A stretch of DNA of 64,000 nt from JACCSI01 sp035575715 (GTDB lineage: Bacteria; Acidobacteriota; Vicinamibacteria; Vicinamibacterales; UBA2999): assembly GCA_035575715.1 (NCBI GenBank), contig DATLXN010000029.1, forward strand, positions 1 to 64,000. The letters run 5' to 3'. Shown here in pieces: positions 15,875 to 23,779 of this stretch. Every line of letters begins with the position of its first letter. The first letter of the stretch is position 1. Both the position numbers and the translations under genes were made by a program. The notes under the pieces are model-generated. The model was given only the letters and a program-made list of their open reading frames with translations, was not told where the DNA came from and searched no databases.

Positions 15875-17656
15875 ATGAAATTATGGGTGGCAGCCTTCGT
15901 GGCGGCAGTCTGTGCATTGCCGATGAACGCGCAGGCGCAAATCAAATCGGAAGTCGTCGCAAGTGGACTGTCGAAACCGCTCGGATTTATTCCAGACCCG
16001 GCGTTTGCGAACGTCCATTACATCGTTCAACAAGCCGGTCTGGTGCGTGTCCTGCGCGATGGGCAACTGCAATCGGCACCGTTTATCGACCTGACCGGGA
16101 TCGCTCGCCTGAGTGGCGGGGAGCAAGGTCTATTGGGGATGGCCTTTGCCCCCGACGTCGCCAGTGGCCGCGTGTTTTTTCATTACACCGACGTCAACGG
16201 CGACCACGTGGTGTCACGCTATCGCCGGTCGGCGGGCTCGCCGCTGCGGCTCGATCCGTCCACCCGCTTCGATATCCGTTGGCCAACCGGTGGGCGGGTG
16301 CTGTCACAGCCGTTCTCGAACCACAACGGCGGCCACCTGATCTTCGGCCCGGATGGGTACCTGTACATCGGTCTCGGCGATGGCGGGAGCGGTAATGACC
16401 CGACCAACAAGGCCCAGGATCCCACGTCGCTGTTGGGAAAGATGCTGCGGCTCGATGTCAATGTCGCGGACGGCGATGACGTCGGGTACCGCGTGCCTGC
16501 GGATAACCCTTTCGTGGACGGGCAACCGATCGTCGCGATGCCGGAGATCTGGGCGGTCGGGTTCCGAAACCCCTGGCGCTATACCTTCGACGACCTCGGC
16601 CCTGATGCGACCGGGGCACTGATCATCGCGGACGTTGGCCAAGGGCAGCGCGAAGAAATCAATTACGAGCCGCGCAACGCCGGCGGGCGGAATTACGGAT
16701 GGCGCATCCGCGAAGGTCGCATTGCGACACCTAATGTTCCGCCGACGTCGCCGGCCTTCGGCCCGCTGGTCGACCCGATTTTCGATTACTCGCATACCGA
16801 CGGACGATCGATCACTGGAGGCTACATCTACCGAGGAACGGGCCTTGGCGCGAGTTATCGCGGGCGCTATTTCTACGCCGACTTTGTCAGGGCGCGCGTC
16901 TGGTCCCTAGGACTGGCGGTCAGCGCCTCAGGCGAAGCGACTGCAACCGACGTGATCGAACACACCACCGAGTTGGGTTCCGGAATCACGGGAGGCATTG
17001 CGTCGTTTGGTCGCGACTTGTCGGGCGAGTTGTACGTCGTGACCTTCGCCGGACGCGTCGTGAAAATCGTCGCCGACGCCGGTCCGGCGCCCTCAGCGCC
17101 CCAGGATGTGCGTGCCGTTGTCTCAGGTTCGACGGTGACGGTCTCGTGGACCGCGCCCGCTGCGGGCGCGGTGCCGTCATCGTACCGCCTCGAAGCAGGC
17201 TCGGTGTCGGGCGCATCAGATCTCGGGATCGTGAGCACCGCCGGCCCCGAGACCTCGCTGACGTTTCCCGGAATTCCCGCCGGCACCTATTTCGTGCGAG
17301 TTCGTAGTATCACCGGCGGCGGCGCCAGCGTGGCGTCGAACGAGGTCACGATTGTTGTGGGTGGTGGCGGCTGCGGCGCCGCTCCGCCTGCGCCAACAGA
17401 CTTCGCCTCGACGGTCAATGGCCGAGAGGTGACGCTCACCTGGCAGGTCTCATCGACGGCGAGTGGACCCACGAGTTTTAGTATCGAAGCGGGCAGTGCG
17501 AGTGGCGCGGCCAACCTGGCGATGATCAGTATCGATGGCGGCCTGCGGTCGCTCTCGGTGTCGGCGCTGCCTGGTCGGTACTTTGTCCGCATCCGTGGCC
17601 ACAACGACTGTGGCACGAGCGGCGCCTCGAACGAGGTCACCGTCACGGTGTTTTAG
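15875..17656 (+). CDS. Secreted PQQ-dependent sugar dehydrogenase-like protein with two Fn3 domains
   Basis: This 593-residue secreted protein has a signal peptide (MKLWVAAFVAAVCALPMNAQA) and a six-bladed soluble-glucose-dehydrogenase propeller (about 25-400). Recognisable pieces are GEQGLLGMAFAPD, FSNHNGGHLIFGPDGYLYIGLGDGGSGNDP, EIWAVGFRNPWRYTFD and DVGQGQREEINY. Two fibronectin type III repeats follow (APQDVRAVVSGSTVTVSWTAP and APTDFASTVNGREVTLTW). It probably oxidises an extracytoplasmic sugar or alcohol, or binds a carbohydrate if the catalytic site is lost. ATG 15875 is used because AAGGAG precedes it and the signal starts there. It overlaps the convergent membrane-protein gene by 14 bp at the 3' end. 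Confidence 0.88.
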   Translation: MKLWVAAFVAAVCALPMNAQAQIKSEVVASGLSKPLGFIPDPAFANVHYIVQQAGLVRVLRDGQLQSAPFIDLTGIARLSGGEQGLLGMAFAPDVASGRVFFHYTDVNGDHVVSRYRRSAGSPLRLDPSTRFDIRWPTGGRVLSQPFSNHNGGHLIFGPDGYLYIGLGDGGSGNDPTNKAQDPTSLLGKMLRLDVNVADGDDVGYRVPADNPFVDGQPIVAMPEIWAVGFRNPWRYTFDDLGPDATGALIIADVGQGQREEINYEPRNAGGRNYGWRIREGRIATPNVPPTSPAFGPLVDPIFDYSHTDGRSITGGYIYRGTGLGASYRGRYFYADFVRARVWSLGLAVSASGEATATDVIEHTTELGSGITGGIASFGRDLSGELYVVTFAGRVVKIVADAGPAPSAPQDVRAVVSGSTVTVSWTAPAAGAVPSSYRLEAGSVSGASDLGIVSTAGPETSLTFPGIPAGTYFVRVRSITGGGASVASNEVTIVVGGGGCGAAPPAPTDFASTVNGREVTLTWQVSSTASGPTSFSIEAGSASGAANLAMISIDGGLRSLSVSALPGRYFVRIRGHNDCGTSGASNEVTVTVF

Positions 17657-18284
17657 GTGTCTCCAGCCTGATCGCGCGGGCTGCGGCTCGCGCGATCAGC
17701 ACGCTGGCAATCACCGTCGTCACTAAACCGACCGCGATCAGCACCCAGTAGATTGGTCCGCGTGGCGCTGTGGCGCCCCTCGCCAGCGCCGCCACATCGC
17801 CGGCGACCTTGCCCGCGTAAACGTACATCGTGATCGCCGGCGCCATGCCGATCAGCGCAAGGGCATAGTCCCGTGTGCGCACGCGAGTGATCCCGAGGAT
17901 GTAATTGAGCAGGATATAGGGGACGGCGGGGGACAACCGCAACAGGAACATCAGCCGCACGCCCTCGGACTCCACCGCGCGGTCGACGGCGGCGAGACGC
18001 GGGTGTCGCGCGACGTACGACTCGACAAAGCGCCGCACGGCATAGCGCGCCGTCCAGAACGCCAGCATCGCGCCGAGTGACGCGCCGAGCATCGCGTAGA
18101 TGACCCCGTAGGCCACACCCCACAGAGCGCCGGCGGCGATGGTCAACCAGACGCCGGGGATCAACAGCACAGCGGCGATGCCGTAGCCGCCGATGAAGGC
18201 GGCGGGGCCCCACACGCCCAGCGATTGCACCCAGGCGGCGTAGGCGGGCAGGCGCGCGGCCGCCTCACGCCCAAACAACAGCAA
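17643..18284 (-). CDS. TVP38/TMEM64 (SNARE-associated-like) membrane protein
   Basis: This integral membrane protein of the TVP38/DedA-like group has LGVWGPAAFIGGYGIAAVLLIPGVW, a GALWG turn, GASLGAMLAFWTARY and FLLRLSPAVPYILLNYILGITRV, the family's central loop. Five or six hydrophobic stretches are visible, and family members are proposed lipid scramblases or transporters. The start is unclear. The open frame runs back to GTG 18473, which would overlap rpiB by about 145 bp; between 18329 and the first hydrophobic segment there is no ATG or GTG, so TTG 18284 is the conservative choice. A start nearer 18330 on a rare codon remains possible. Confidence 0.8.
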   Translation of the reverse strand: MLLFGREAAARLPAYAAWVQSLGVWGPAAFIGGYGIAAVLLIPGVWLTIAAGALWGVAYGVIYAMLGASLGAMLAFWTARYAVRRFVESYVARHPRLAAVDRAVESEGVRLMFLLRLSPAVPYILLNYILGITRVRTRDYALALIGMAPAITMYVYAGKVAGDVAALARGATAPRGPIYWVLIAVGLVTTVIASVLIARAAARAIRLETPKTP

Positions 18285-18328
18285 GGCGATCAGCCCACAG
18301 ATCGCGATCGCAGCTTTAGCCAGGCTGC

Positions 18329-18784
18329 TTACTCGCGTGCGAACTTGGACTCGATGGCGTCGACTTTTGCCAGCCGGCGCAGGTGGCGTTCTTCTGCCGA
18401 AAACGTCGCGCCAAGGAAGGCCTCGACGAGCACGCGCGCCAACGCCGGGCCGACCACCCGGGCGCCAAGACACATCACATTGATGTCGTCATGTTCGACG
18501 GCCTGGCGCGCGGAATAGGTGTCGTGGCAGACGGTGGCACGGACGCCTGGGAATTTGCTCGCCGCGACCGCCACTCCCGCGCCGCTGCCGCAGACGATGA
18601 CGCCGCGATCGACCTGGCCATTGCGAATCGCAGTGGCGACGGCTTCGGCGATGTCCGGATAATCGACCGCGGCACTCGAATGGGTACCCAGATCGAGAAT
18701 CTCATGGCCCTGTTGCGCCAACACGCCTGCCAAATCGCGTTTCATCTCAAAGCCTGCATGATCGGCACCGACAGCGACCCTCAT
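18329..18784 (-). CDS. rpiB: Ribose-5-phosphate isomerase B
   Basis: This 151-residue isomerase (LacAB/RpiB family) interconverts ribose 5-phosphate and ribulose 5-phosphate. The start MRVAVGADHAGFEMK is diagnostic. IVCGSGAGVAVAASKFPGVRATVCHD carries the active-site Cys and the phosphate loop, followed by HDDINVMCLGARVVG. ATG 18784 has GAGG upstream; the longer frame to 18844 overlaps the upstream amidohydrolase gene. It follows that gene at 13 bp spacing and precedes the TVP38 gene, all leftward. The enzyme is cytoplasmic, in the pentose phosphate pathway. Confidence 0.95.
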   Translation of the reverse strand: MRVAVGADHAGFEMKRDLAGVLAQQGHEILDLGTHSSAAVDYPDIAEAVATAIRNGQVDRGVIVCGSGAGVAVAASKFPGVRATVCHDTYSARQAVEHDDINVMCLGARVVGPALARVLVEAFLGATFSAEERHLRRLAKVDAIESKFARE

Positions 18785-18797
18785 CGCCTCATCATAA

Positions 18798-20786
18798 CTA
18801 AGGTGTGGCCTTCCACCGGGCACTAACCCTCGCGATTTCACCACCCGGCGCCCACGTCACCAGAACTTTGGCGCCGTTCGGGCCACTCTTGTGACGCACC
18901 TGGTCGGTGGCGCGGATGCTCGCCGACATCCCTCTGGTCAACTTCACCGGGGTGCCGTTGATCACCTGATCGATCTCGCCGTCGAGCACATAGAACGTTT
19001 CGGTGACGGCATGACGATGCTCGCCGGAATCACTGTTGGCGGGGAAGGTCAGTTCGACAATTTCCACTTCGCTGCCACGGACATCGGTCTGGTCGACTAA
19101 GACCCGCATCGAGACGCCGCTCGGGCTGACCAACGTGCGCGCGGTCGATGTCGCCGGTGCGCGATACGACGGTCCGTAGAGCACACGCCCCGGCCGCGCG
19201 GCGGTCATCGCGCCATTCTCGAAGGCCACTTGGCCATTGACAATCACATGCGTGACGCCTTCCGCGTAGCTATGCGGTTTCTCGAAGGTCGCCGTATCGC
19301 GGACGCGCGCGGCATCGAAGACCGCGATGTCGGCCTTCATCCCGGTGCGCAGCACGCCGCGATCGCTGAGACCGAGCCGCTGCGCCGGCAGCGAGGACAT
19401 CTTCTGCACTGCTGTCTCCAGCGAGATCAGCTGTTTGTCGCGCGCATACACGCCGAGGACGCGGGCGAAGGTGCCGTAGCTACGCGGGTGCGGATGATTG
19501 CGGCCAAACACCGGAATCTCCCCATCCGACCCGATCATGGTCGCCGGGTGCACCATGATGCGCTGCAGATCCTCTTCGTTGATCGCGTGGAAAATTCCTT
19601 GCGCGCCGCCTTGTTCAACGATCCACAGCGCGGCCTCGGCCGCGTTCTCGAGGGTCACTGGTTGTCCGCGTTTCTTTGACGTGATCTCGGCGAGATTCAT
19701 ACCCGCCAAAGTCGGGTCGAACTGCGCACTGGACACCACCACGTTCTTCGGATCACCGCCGCCGCGCTCATCACGAATGATCGCGACGGTCTCGCCTTTG
19801 ATCTTGGCGCGTGTCGCCGGGTCCTTCAGTCGCTTCAGCGTCGCCTCGTTGCCGCCTTCAAGCGCCCACGCCGGCAGCAGCGCCGATCCGATGCTGGTCG
19901 CCGACGCCGTGTAGGGATACTGATCGATCGTCGCGTCGACGCCGCGCGCCCGCGCTTGGTCGACCAGCCGCAACGTCTCGACCGATCGCCCCCAGTATTT
20001 CTTGCCGACGACCTTGTGATGGGTCAGCTGGGTCGGCAGGCCCCCTTGTTCGCCAATCGCAATCGTTTCGCGAACACTGTCGACGACCTTCGACGCTTCG
20101 TCGCGCATATGTGAGATGTAAATGCCTCCCATCGCGCCAGCGACTTTCGCCAGTTCCACCACTTCCGCGGTCGTGGAGAACGTGCCGGGCACGTAGAACA
20201 ACCCGGAACTCAAACCAAACGCGCCCTGTTCCATTCCTTGCCGGACCAGGCCGCCCATCCGCTCGACTTCCTCCGGAGTGGCCACTCGATCGACGGCGCC
20301 CATCACGGCACTGCGCACCGAACCCTGACCGATGAAGCTGGCGAAGTTGGGTGTAAACCGCGTCGCCGCCACGGTCGCGAGAAAGGGCCCGAGCGGGACG
20401 TCGGACCCGCCGTCTGGGCCTTCGACCAGCGTGGTGACGCCTTGGCGGACATAGTTGTCAGCCGTCGGCACTTCAAAAATGCCGCGTCGCGCATGGGTGT
20501 GGATGTCGATGAAGCCCGGCGCGACCACCATCCCGCTGACGTCGATGACCCGCCCGGCGGGCGCCTCGATGCGCGGGGCGATCTGGACGATGGTGTCGCC
20601 GACGATGGCAATGTCACCGCGATACCACGGGCTCGCCGTGCCATCGACAATCCTCCCCCCGCGAAGGATGAGGTCATAGGCGCGCGGGGCTGCGCTCTGC
20701 GCCTGGGCATCGATAGGGTTGCCGCCGCTGGTGAGAGCGAGGGCCAGAAATGCGATCACGGCTGAAACTCGAAGATAGGAGCTCAT
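18798..20786 (-). CDS. D-aminoacylase-type amidohydrolase fused to a cupin domain, secreted
   Basis: This 662-residue exported enzyme has a signal peptide (AVIAFLALALTSGG). The metal-dependent amidohydrolase part (about 35-540) shows DLILRGGRIVDGT, GFIDIHTHARR (metal-binding HxH), GLSSGLFYVPG, YISHMRDE, the LTHHKVVGKKYWG Lys/His stretch and a late SDGEIP with the catalytic Asp, the pattern of N-acyl-D-amino-acid deacylases. A cupin domain (about 575-650) follows: SGEHRHAVTETFYVLDGEIDQ and VRHKSGPNG. The fusion is unusual. ATG 20786 lies 8 nt from a TATAGT box (20795-20800), suggesting a leaderless mRNA. rpiB starts 13 bp after its stop. Confidence 0.88.
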   Translation of the reverse strand: MSSYLRVSAVIAFLALALTSGGNPIDAQAQSAAPRAYDLILRGGRIVDGTASPWYRGDIAIVGDTIVQIAPRIEAPAGRVIDVSGMVVAPGFIDIHTHARRGIFEVPTADNYVRQGVTTLVEGPDGGSDVPLGPFLATVAATRFTPNFASFIGQGSVRSAVMGAVDRVATPEEVERMGGLVRQGMEQGAFGLSSGLFYVPGTFSTTAEVVELAKVAGAMGGIYISHMRDEASKVVDSVRETIAIGEQGGLPTQLTHHKVVGKKYWGRSVETLRLVDQARARGVDATIDQYPYTASATSIGSALLPAWALEGGNEATLKRLKDPATRAKIKGETVAIIRDERGGGDPKNVVVSSAQFDPTLAGMNLAEITSKKRGQPVTLENAAEAALWIVEQGGAQGIFHAINEEDLQRIMVHPATMIGSDGEIPVFGRNHPHPRSYGTFARVLGVYARDKQLISLETAVQKMSSLPAQRLGLSDRGVLRTGMKADIAVFDAARVRDTATFEKPHSYAEGVTHVIVNGQVAFENGAMTAARPGRVLYGPSYRAPATSTARTLVSPSGVSMRVLVDQTDVRGSEVEIVELTFPANSDSGEHRHAVTETFYVLDGEIDQVINGTPVKLTRGMSASIRATDQVRHKSGPNGAKVLVTWAPGGEIARVSARWKATP

Positions 20787-20794
20787 GGCGGGCG

Positions 20795-20800
20795 ACTATA
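20795..20800 (-). promoter_or_regulatory. -10 box 8 nt before ATG (likely leaderless)
   Basis: TATAGT on the minus strand ends 8 nt before the ATG of the amidohydrolase gene. Transcription normally begins 6-8 nt after a -10 box, so the mRNA would begin at or next to the start codon. No ribosome-binding site fits in the gap. Confidence 0.5.
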
Positions 20801-20819
20801 CCTTGGGTGGCGGCCGACG

Positions 20820-21135
20820 ACACCTGGGGACGGATACCTTGGGGGCGGAGTGGATACCTTGGGGACGGAGGTCGGGCACAGATCACGGCGTGGGGACGGA
20901 GGTCGCCCCTTGGCCCGGGGGCGGGGACGGAGGTCGCCGTTCGCCGTGGGACGGGGACGGAGGTCGGGTCCAGATCCGCGCCATTTCCCTGGGACGGGGA
21001 CGGAGGTCGCCCTTCGCTGTGAGGCGGGGACGGAGGTCGGCCTAGGAGGTCGGCCCACTGGCCCGGGGCGGGGACGGAGGTCGACAACCCGGAGGTCGAC
21101 AACCCGGAGGCCGACAACCCGGAGGCTGACGACCG
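20820..21135. repeat. Degenerate repeat block of a 14-mer and a 15-mer
   Basis: This 380-bp intergenic space between divergent genes is nearly all repeat. The word GGGGACGGAGGTCG recurs at about 20861, 20892, 20923, 20953, 20996, 21026 and 21070 with variable short spacers, mixed with GGATACCTTGGGG variants. It ends in a 15-bp tandem, GGAGGTCGACAACCC, in four copies (21076-21135, last two diverged). Apparent coding frames through it are low-complexity (Gly/Asp/Arg) and not believed. It starts about 20 bp past the TATAGT box of the leftward gene and ends before the TATAAT box of the rightward one. Confidence 0.85.
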
Positions 21136-21155
21136 GATCGCCGGGTCGCCCGTCT

Positions 21156-21161
21156 TATAAT
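21156..21161 (+). promoter_or_regulatory. -10 box 6 nt before ATG (likely leaderless)
   Basis: A perfect TATAAT ends 6 nt upstream of the ATG at 21168 of the VWFA gene. The expected transcription start falls on or next to that ATG, so translation probably begins on a leaderless message. Confidence 0.6.
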
Positions 21162-21167
21162 GTTGCT

Positions 21168-22442
21168 ATGCAATACAAGCGATCCCGTCTCTGGATGGGC
21201 CTGGCGTTAGCCCTGACCGCCGGCGTTAGTGTGGGTGCGCAAGCGCCCGCTGGACAGGCCGCGCCACCCGGGGTGCCCGCCGTCCAGGCGCCGCGCCAGC
21301 CCGACTTCCGCAGCGCGGTCGATTACGTGACGATGGACGCCATCGTCCGCAACGGCAAAGACCAGTTTGTCGCCGACCTCACCCGTGATGACTTCGAAGT
21401 GTTCGAGGACGGCGTCAAGCAGGACGTCTCGTCCTTTACGCTGGTCCACGGCGGGCGCGTGCATAACCTGATGGCCGCGCCGCCTCCGCCGGCCCAGGAG
21501 GGGATCATCCTGCCGCCGTCGCGCCCGCGCAACGATGCGGCCGGCCGCATCTTTTTGATCATCGTCGACGACCTGCATCTCGATTTCCGCAACACCGGGC
21601 GGATCCGCGACCTGTTCAAGCGCATCTCGCGCACGCTGATCCACGAAGGCGATATGTTCGGGATCGTCTCGACCGGCCCATCGTCATTAGCCATCGACTT
21701 GACCTACGACCGCAAGATTCTGGACGACGCGATCAAGAAGATCACCGGCAATGGCCTGAAGCCGTCCGACGTGATTCAAGGCGCCGAGGGCGCTGAGGGC
21801 CCGTCAGAAGTGCGCTACCGCGCCCACGTCGCGTTTTCAACCGCGACCGACATTGTTCGGCAACTCGAGAAGGTCACCAATCGCCGCAAGGCGGTGGTCT
21901 GGGTGAGCAACGGCTTTGACTTCAATCCGTTTGCTGAATCCCGGCTCGGTGAAGACCCGGTGTTCGGCGGCCGCTTTGGCCAGAGTCGAGAAGAAGGCCG
22001 CGAGCAGCGTGATCAGTTCAATCGCGGTCAAACGTTTGCGGATGCCGACCTCGCCCGCGAGCTCGGCGAGCTGACCCGATCAGCCAATCGCGCCAACGCG
22101 ACGATTTACACCATTGACCCGCGCGGGCTGGTGGCCGGCGCCGACCTCGACGAGCAGCTCGATCCGATGGAGTTTGGCGAGCATGTCCGAAAGACGCAAG
22201 ACAGTTTGCGCGTTTTAGCCGACGAAACTGGCGGGATTGCCGTCGTCAACCAGAACGATTTCGATAAGGCCTTGAAGCGGATTGATGCGGAGACCAGCGA
22301 TTACTACGTGCTGGGTTATTCATCGACCAATCCCGACCCGCTGAAGCGGACGCGCAAGATCGAAGTGAAGGTCAAGCGTCCAGAGATGCGCGTCATCTCA
22401 CGCACGTCGTATTCGCTGAAGCCAGCGGTGCAGAGCAAGTAG
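21168..22442 (+). CDS. VWFA-related protein of the acidobacterial type, secreted
   Basis: This 424-residue protein has a signal peptide (WMGLALALTAGVSVGAQA) and the features of the VWFA-related family widespread in Acidobacteriota: a beta-strand start LTRDDFEVFEDGVKQDVSSF, then FLIIVDDLHLDFRNTGRIRDLFKRIS, a MIDAS-like Asp/Ser region, VVWVSNGFDFNPF, and a C-terminal ADETGGIAVVNQNDFDKALKRIDAETSDYYVLGYSSTN. The family is believed to sit outside the cytoplasm and bind protein or metal; its exact role is unknown. The frame extends to 20850 but reads through repeats, so ATG 21168 beside the TATAAT box is taken. Confidence 0.9.
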   Translation: MQYKRSRLWMGLALALTAGVSVGAQAPAGQAAPPGVPAVQAPRQPDFRSAVDYVTMDAIVRNGKDQFVADLTRDDFEVFEDGVKQDVSSFTLVHGGRVHNLMAAPPPPAQEGIILPPSRPRNDAAGRIFLIIVDDLHLDFRNTGRIRDLFKRISRTLIHEGDMFGIVSTGPSSLAIDLTYDRKILDDAIKKITGNGLKPSDVIQGAEGAEGPSEVRYRAHVAFSTATDIVRQLEKVTNRRKAVVWVSNGFDFNPFAESRLGEDPVFGGRFGQSREEGREQRDQFNRGQTFADADLARELGELTRSANRANATIYTIDPRGLVAGADLDEQLDPMEFGEHVRKTQDSLRVLADETGGIAVVNQNDFDKALKRIDAETSDYYVLGYSSTNPDPLKRTRKIEVKVKRPEMRVISRTSYSLKPAVQSK

Positions 22443-22445
22443 TCG

Positions 22446-22643
22446 TTACGCGAGGCGCGCCGGGGCTTGGACCGTCGGTGGCCGGTCGCGCCGCGCTGCG
22501 GCGATCGTCTCCTGAATCCGTTCGCGCAGCCAGTCGACCGGCTGTGGCTGCAGCGTGACGAATTCTTTCCATTCGTCATGGTTGAGAACGACGGAGATCA
22601 CGTGTTCGCGATGGTCGTACATGGTGCCGACGATCCTAGTCAC
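22446..22643 (-). CDS. Small conserved-looking hypothetical protein
   Basis: This 65-residue protein contains HREHVISVVLNHDEWKEF and QPVDWLRERIQETIAAA, an acidic-aromatic patch and a C-terminal helix. Third codon positions are strongly GC-biased like the neighbouring genes, which supports real coding. GTG 22643 or the internal ATG at 22622 could start it. It lies between the VWFA gene (convergent, 3 bp away) and a LysR gene on its own strand. No family is recognised. Confidence 0.55.
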   Translation of the reverse strand: MTRIVGTMYDHREHVISVVLNHDEWKEFVTLQPQPVDWLRERIQETIAAARRDRPPTVQAPARLA

Positions 22644-22694
22644 GTGCCCTGGTATTCAAAAATAGAATGATCGAATCGGATCGATGTGAATCGA

Positions 22695-23600
22695 TCATGA
22701 CGGTGTGAGCCGCAGCTTGGGGCGGACGCGCTCAAATGCCCGAATCACTTCCTGAACCGTCCGCGGCGTGCGACTCATCTTCGGGTAGACCCACCCGGTT
22801 TCGCGCACCAACGACCGGCCTTCAATCCGGGCGCAGAACAAGTGGCCACTGGCCACGTCGCGCGACACGGCTTGAAACGGGATGATGGTGATGCCGATGC
22901 CGTTGCGGACCATCGCCTTGATGATCTCGACATTCTCGGTTTCCATGACGATTTGCGGTTCAATCCGCGAGGTCATGAAGAATTCATCGACCACCCGCCG
23001 CGAATTGGACCCGGATTCAAACAGCACGAACGGCTGGCGGACGAGGTCCTGGGGCAGGATCTTGCGCTTGCGAGACAGCGGGTGCTTCGCGGCCGTCACC
23101 AGCAGCAGCTCCTCTTGCATCACCGGAACGGTCACCAGATCGGGCTGGTCGACTGGAATCGTCAGAAGCGCCAGGTCGCCGGTGCCGCTGCGCAGGTGCG
23201 CGATGCACCGTTCCGAGCTGCCGGTCACCAGCTTCAAGTCGATCGCCGGGTGCTGGCGCTTCAACTCTTGGAGGAGTGGGGGAAAGACGTAGAGGCAGAC
23301 GGTCATGCCGCCCATCAGGCGCACCTGCCCGCGCAGCGATTCCTGGCTATCGGTGATGCCGGCAATGGTGTCTTTCAGGTCCTGAAAGACCCGATGCGAC
23401 AGCTGCAGCAGCGAATCGCCAGCGGGGGTAATCCGAACGCGTCGCCCGACGCGCAGAAAGATCGGCTCTTTCAGCTCGTCCTCGAGCAGCAGAATCTGCC
23501 GGCTGATTGCCGATTGCGAAACGTGGAGTTTGTGACCGGCGGCGGTGAACGAGCCGGTTTCGGCGATGGCGCGAATGATTTCCAGCTGACGAAGATCCAA
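22695..23600 (-). CDS. LysR-type transcriptional regulator
   Basis: This 301-residue regulator has an N-terminal winged helix-turn-helix (MDLRQLEIIRAIAETGSFTAAGHKLHVSQSAISRQI, residues 1-60) and the LysR effector-binding domain (from about 90), split into two subdomains around LVTGSSERCIAHLRSG and FVLFESGSNSRRVVDEF. The helix-turn-helix and its linker are normal length. TTG 23600 is the start. Its target and inducer cannot be read from sequence; the neighbours include the small gene at 22446 and the peroxiredoxin beyond 23780. Confidence 0.9.
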   Translation of the reverse strand: MDLRQLEIIRAIAETGSFTAAGHKLHVSQSAISRQILLLEDELKEPIFLRVGRRVRITPAGDSLLQLSHRVFQDLKDTIAGITDSQESLRGQVRLMGGMTVCLYVFPPLLQELKRQHPAIDLKLVTGSSERCIAHLRSGTGDLALLTIPVDQPDLVTVPVMQEELLLVTAAKHPLSRKRKILPQDLVRQPFVLFESGSNSRRVVDEFFMTSRIEPQIVMETENVEIIKAMVRNGIGITIIPFQAVSRDVASGHLFCARIEGRSLVRETGWVYPKMSRTPRTVQEVIRAFERVRPKLRLTPS

Positions 23601-23677
23601 AGTGTCCCCCAGGTAGCCGCAGCTTACATGCGGGCCGGAGATGGATGCAATGTGGATCAGTCGTTTTATGGATGCCA

Positions 23678-23719
23678 GGATCAGGGATCGGGGATCAGGG
23701 ATCAGGGATCAGGGATCAG
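23678..23719 (+). repeat. Heptanucleotide tandem array, six units
   Basis: There are six copies of GGATCAG (one GGATCGG) in strict register. The same unit with the same copy number occurs at 29050-29091. On the minus strand it lies just beyond the terminator of the peroxiredoxin gene. Confidence 0.92.
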
Positions 23720-23756
23720 AAAGACAAAGGGCGGACGCAGCACGCTGCGTCCGCCC
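23720..23756 (-). terminator. Rho-independent terminator of the peroxiredoxin gene
   Basis: On the minus strand a 12-bp perfect stem (GGGCGGACGCAG paired with CTGCGTCCGCCC, 23729-23756) closes a 4-nt loop and is followed by TTTGTCTTTCT. It starts 24 bp after the stop of the leftward peroxiredoxin gene, so it most likely ends that transcript. Confidence 0.8.
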
Positions 23757-23779
23757 TCAGTCGACACGGTTGGCGTCCC

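Noticed and set aside
20850..21167. N-terminal extension of the VWFA protein read through the repeats
   Set aside because: The residues are low-complexity (Gly/Asp/Arg) from the 14-mer; a clean signal peptide begins at 21168 just after a TATAAT box.
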